Assembly: GCA_946626395.1 (NCBI GenBank) | Contig: CAMOUF010000049.1 | Location: 1 to 8,105, forward strand | From: an uncultured Clostridia bacterium | GTDB lineage: Bacteria; Bacillota; Clostridia; Christensenellales; Aristaeellaceae | Length of the DNA stretch: 8,105 bases | Reading direction: 5' to 3' | In this document: piece after piece, positions 6,503 to 8,105 of the stretch | How positions within the stretch are numbered: position 1 is the first letter of the stretch | Layout of the letters: each line of letters opens with the position of its first letter | Program-made: the position numbers and the translations under genes | The notes under the pieces: model-generated | Told to the model about the DNA's origin: nothing | The model's database searches: none | Seen by the model: the letters and a program-made list of their open reading frames with translations, nothing else

Positions 6503-6805
6503 ATGAATAAAACGGAATTGATCGAGGTTGTATCTTCCAAGGCTGAAATCACCAAAGTGGAAGCCCATAAGGTTGTGGACGCTGTGTTTGAAGCCATCAA
6601 TGAAGGGCTCGTATCCGATGGCAAAGTGATCCTGCCGGGCTTTGGTTCCTTTGAGGTGCGCAGCCGCACCGCGCGCATGGGCCGCAATCCCCGCACAGGC
6701 GAACAAATCAAGATCCCCGCTTCCAAGGTGCCTGCCTTTAAACCCGGCAAGGCGATGCGTGAATCCGTCAACAAAAAGACCAAGGGCAAGGGCAAGAAAA
6801 AGTAA
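6503..6805 (+). CDS. hup: Nucleoid-associated DNA-binding protein HU
   Basis: HU is a small dimeric protein that binds and bends DNA without strong sequence preference and helps compact the chromosome. The 100-residue product shows the whole family pattern: N-terminal helices (MNKTELIEVVSSKAEI onward), GFGSFEVRSR at 46-55, and the DNA-binding arm with the signature GRNPRTGEQIKIPASKVPAF at 60-79, followed by KPGKAM. It ends in a lysine/glycine-rich tail (about residues 91-100, KKTKGKGKKK) that goes beyond the usual end at the VN position. The ATG at 6503 is preceded by GGAAGG; a longer in-frame reading from a TTG at 6407 is rejected because it would start upstream of the promoter. It is transcribed alone, from its own promoter to a strong terminator. 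Confidence 0.97.
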   Translation: MNKTELIEVVSSKAEITKVEAHKVVDAVFEAINEGLVSDGKVILPGFGSFEVRSRTARMGRNPRTGEQIKIPASKVPAFKPGKAMRESVNKKTKGKGKKK

Positions 6806-6824
6806 TCAAACCCAATAAACCTTC

Positions 6825-6864
6825 AAAAAAGCGGAAGGAGGCTGTATGGCTTCCTTCCGCTTTT
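6825..6864. terminator. Bidirectional intrinsic terminator between HU and the oxidoreductase
   Basis: Arms AAAAGCGGAAGGA (from 6827) and TCCTTCCGCTTTT (to 6864) pair perfectly over 13 bases, and four further pairs including G-U wobbles close a GTAT loop, for about 17 base pairs. Four T follow on the plus strand and six on the minus strand (from the A-run at 6825-6830). It lies 19 bases after the HU stop and 18 bases after the oxidoreductase stop, so it serves both convergent genes. Confidence 0.9.
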
Positions 6865-6882
6865 GCGTGGGCGCGGCGCAAG

Positions 6883-7854
6883 CTATTCTTTTTCAAAGGG
6901 ATAAATCAGGCCCATTTGCTTTCTGCATTCGTCCATCATGCGCATCACGTCCAGCGTGGCCTGATGGGGAACAAAGGCGCTTTGGGTTTTGCCCTCCCGG
7001 ATTTCTTCCGCCACCAGGTCAAATTCGTTCAGCATGCCGCCGTAAGCGGAAAACTGTTCTTTGGCGCCGTCCTTGCGCCAGAGGGTGACGCTGTTGGCGA
7101 AATGATAAAAGCTCAGCTTGGTTTTTCCTTTCGTTCCGTACAGCTTCATTTTTTCCAGGCCGAAGTAATCCAGGATGGAGGCGCTGATGGTATATACCTG
7201 GCCGCCTGGATAATACAGGCGGATTTCCTCGCCGGTGTCAATGCCGCCCTGCAGTGTGCCCTGGCATTGGATTTTTTCCGGCATGCCAAAGAGACGGTAC
7301 AGATACGTCAGGGGATAGATGGTAACATCCAGCAGCGCGCCACCCGCCAGATTGGGGTCGGACACCCGGGGCGCATAGTTGATGCTGCGCAGATGATAGG
7401 TCATGCGGCATTTTTTGATTTCCCCGTATTCGCCCGCGTCCAGCCATTTTTTGACCTGGTTGGCGATGGGGGAGAACCAGGTCCACATGGCTTCCGCAAA
7501 GTAAACGCCCTTATCCTGGCTCAGGCGCAGCATTTCCTCCGCCTTTTTTGCGTCGGTGGTGATGGGCTTTTCGCACAGCACGGGCTTGCCCAGGCCCAGG
7601 GCCTCAAGCGTGTATTCGTAATGGCTGGTGTGGGGCGTGACGATATACACCCCGTCCACGCCGGGGTGGGTGACGGCTTCCTGGGCGCTTTGGGCGGGAT
7701 GCGCCCCGTACTGCCCGGCAAACGCCGCGCATTTTTCCGGGTTTCTTGTGTATACCGCGGCGATTTCATGCCGCCCGGACGCGGTGATTTCTTTGGCTAC
7801 CTGCTTGGCCAGGGTGCCGGCTCCAATAAAAGCCCAGCGGAAGGGTTCGCTCAT
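6883..7854 (-). CDS. Gfo/Idh/MocA family NAD(P)-dependent oxidoreductase
   Basis: A cytoplasmic dehydrogenase of 323 residues that oxidises or reduces a sugar, cyclitol or similar compound using NAD(P). The N-terminal Rossmann fold has FIGAGTLA (9-16) for the dinucleotide; VYIVTPHTSHYEYTLEAL (69-86) and CEKPIT (94-99, with catalytic K96) are family hallmarks. The C-terminal alpha/beta domain has GGALLDVTIYPL (171-182), a pattern seen in the dihydrodiol dehydrogenase-like branch. Gfo/Idh/MocA genes are often found with sugar importers and glycosidases, but here it is separated by HU and on its own unit, so a link to the sugar locus is only a possibility. The start is set by AAAGGAGG eight bases upstream. 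It ends against HU at a shared terminator. No convincing promoter was seen; the palindromic element at 7917-8028 lies in its upstream region. Substrate not inferable. Confidence 0.94.
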   Translation of the reverse strand: MSEPFRWAFIGAGTLAKQVAKEITASGRHEIAAVYTRNPEKCAAFAGQYGAHPAQSAQEAVTHPGVDGVYIVTPHTSHYEYTLEALGLGKPVLCEKPITTDAKKAEEMLRLSQDKGVYFAEAMWTWFSPIANQVKKWLDAGEYGEIKKCRMTYHLRSINYAPRVSDPNLAGGALLDVTIYPLTYLYRLFGMPEKIQCQGTLQGGIDTGEEIRLYYPGGQVYTISASILDYFGLEKMKLYGTKGKTKLSFYHFANSVTLWRKDGAKEQFSAYGGMLNEFDLVAEEIREGKTQSAFVPHQATLDVMRMMDECRKQMGLIYPFEKE

Positions 7855-7916
7855 GGGCGCCGCCTCCTTTGATTCGCGTGTGAGAAATCATGTGTTTGTT
7901 TGGCTGTAATCCTTTG

Positions 7917-8028
7917 AAGAACACTTTAAATCACCAAGTGAGGAGTGAGGAATGAGGAGCTAGGAGTTGAAAATTGCACAAACTATTAACTCCTCACTCC
8001 TCACTCCTAACTGATTTAAAGCGTTCTT
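7917..8028. repeat. Palindromic element with heptamer-repeat arms
   Basis: The ends form a 17-base inverted repeat with one mismatch (AAGAACACTTTAAATCA at 7917-7933 against the complement of 8012-8028). Inside the left arm five 7-base units run in phase from 7938 to 7972: GTGAGGA, GTGAGGA, ATGAGGA, GCTAGGA, GTTGAAA. The right arm carries, on the opposite strand, GTTAGGA, GTGAGGA, GTGAGGA and GTTAATA (8011 back to 7984). The middle (about 7973-7983) is unpaired. No gene and no clear target-site duplication were seen. It resembles a small non-autonomous palindromic repeat family (MITE-like), likely present in many copies in the genome. It sits after the stop of the edge gene and upstream of the oxidoreductase. 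Confidence 0.75.
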
Positions 8029-8066
8029 GCTCCGGCTGGACCATTCCGAAACAACAGTGCCCCCCG

Positions 8067-8105
8067 CTATGCCAGGCTGTTCAGCAGCGCTTCCACTTCC
8101 TCAAA
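8067..8105 (-). CDS. C-terminal end of an unidentified gene (partial)
   Basis: From the right edge the minus strand reads FEEVEALLNSLA followed by a TAG stop at 8069-8067. The amphipathic helix-like end and the position upstream of another minus-strand gene make it a plausible C-terminus of a gene lying mostly outside the window. Twelve residues are too few to name a family. The downstream 212 bases to the oxidoreductase start contain the palindromic element and no other gene. Confidence 0.5.
   Translation of the reverse strand, partial: FEEVEALLNSLA

Noticed and set aside
7855..7916. Promoter of the oxidoreductase
   Set aside because: Only weak boxes with poor spacing were found (for example TTGGTG with no matching -10), so no call was made.
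7917..8028. CRISPR array
   Set aside because: The repeats are 7 bases long, contiguous and inverted, with no spacers.

Overview
The window looks like chromosomal DNA of an anaerobic, carbohydrate-fermenting Firmicute of the class Clostridia, perhaps gut-associated. This is an inference from several things: LplABC/YtcP-type sugar importer genes, strong AAGGAGG ribosome binding sites in front of most genes, sigma-A-like promoters, a short clostridial HU protein, and fairly GC-rich coding DNA broken by AT-rich control regions. No species can be named from the sequence alone.

Layout. On the minus strand, reading right to left, positions 5213 to 1 hold a sugar-utilisation block: a three-domain clan GH-D (melibiase-like) glycosidase, a secreted solute-binding protein, an LplB-type permease, and an LplC/YtcP-type permease cut by the left window edge. 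On the plus strand, diverging from the glycosidase, is an alpha/beta-hydrolase that looks like a carbohydrate acyl esterase (5353-6225). After a 277-base spacer with coding-like debris comes a nucleoid protein HU with its own good promoter (6503-6805). HU converges on a Gfo/Idh/MocA oxidoreductase (minus, 7854-6883), and the two share a bidirectional terminator. A 112-bp palindromic element built of 7-base repeats lies upstream of the oxidoreductase, and the last 39 bases are the C-terminal end of another minus-strand gene.

How the genes fit together. The binding protein and two permeases would import an oligosaccharide; no ATPase is present in the window, and importers of this type commonly borrow a shared MsmX-like ATPase. 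Neither the glycosidase nor the esterase has a signal peptide, so both should work in the cytoplasm on imported, possibly acylated, oligosaccharides. The glycosidase and esterase are expressed from divergent promoters whose two -10 boxes are the two arms of one perfect palindrome (5262-5281), which suggests one switch for both directions. The substrate cannot be read from the sequence.

Most worth a second look: the shared divergent promoter/operator, the interlocking inverted repeats between the binding protein and permease genes, the heptamer-built palindromic element near the right end, and the secreted binding protein that lacks a lipid-anchor cysteine.
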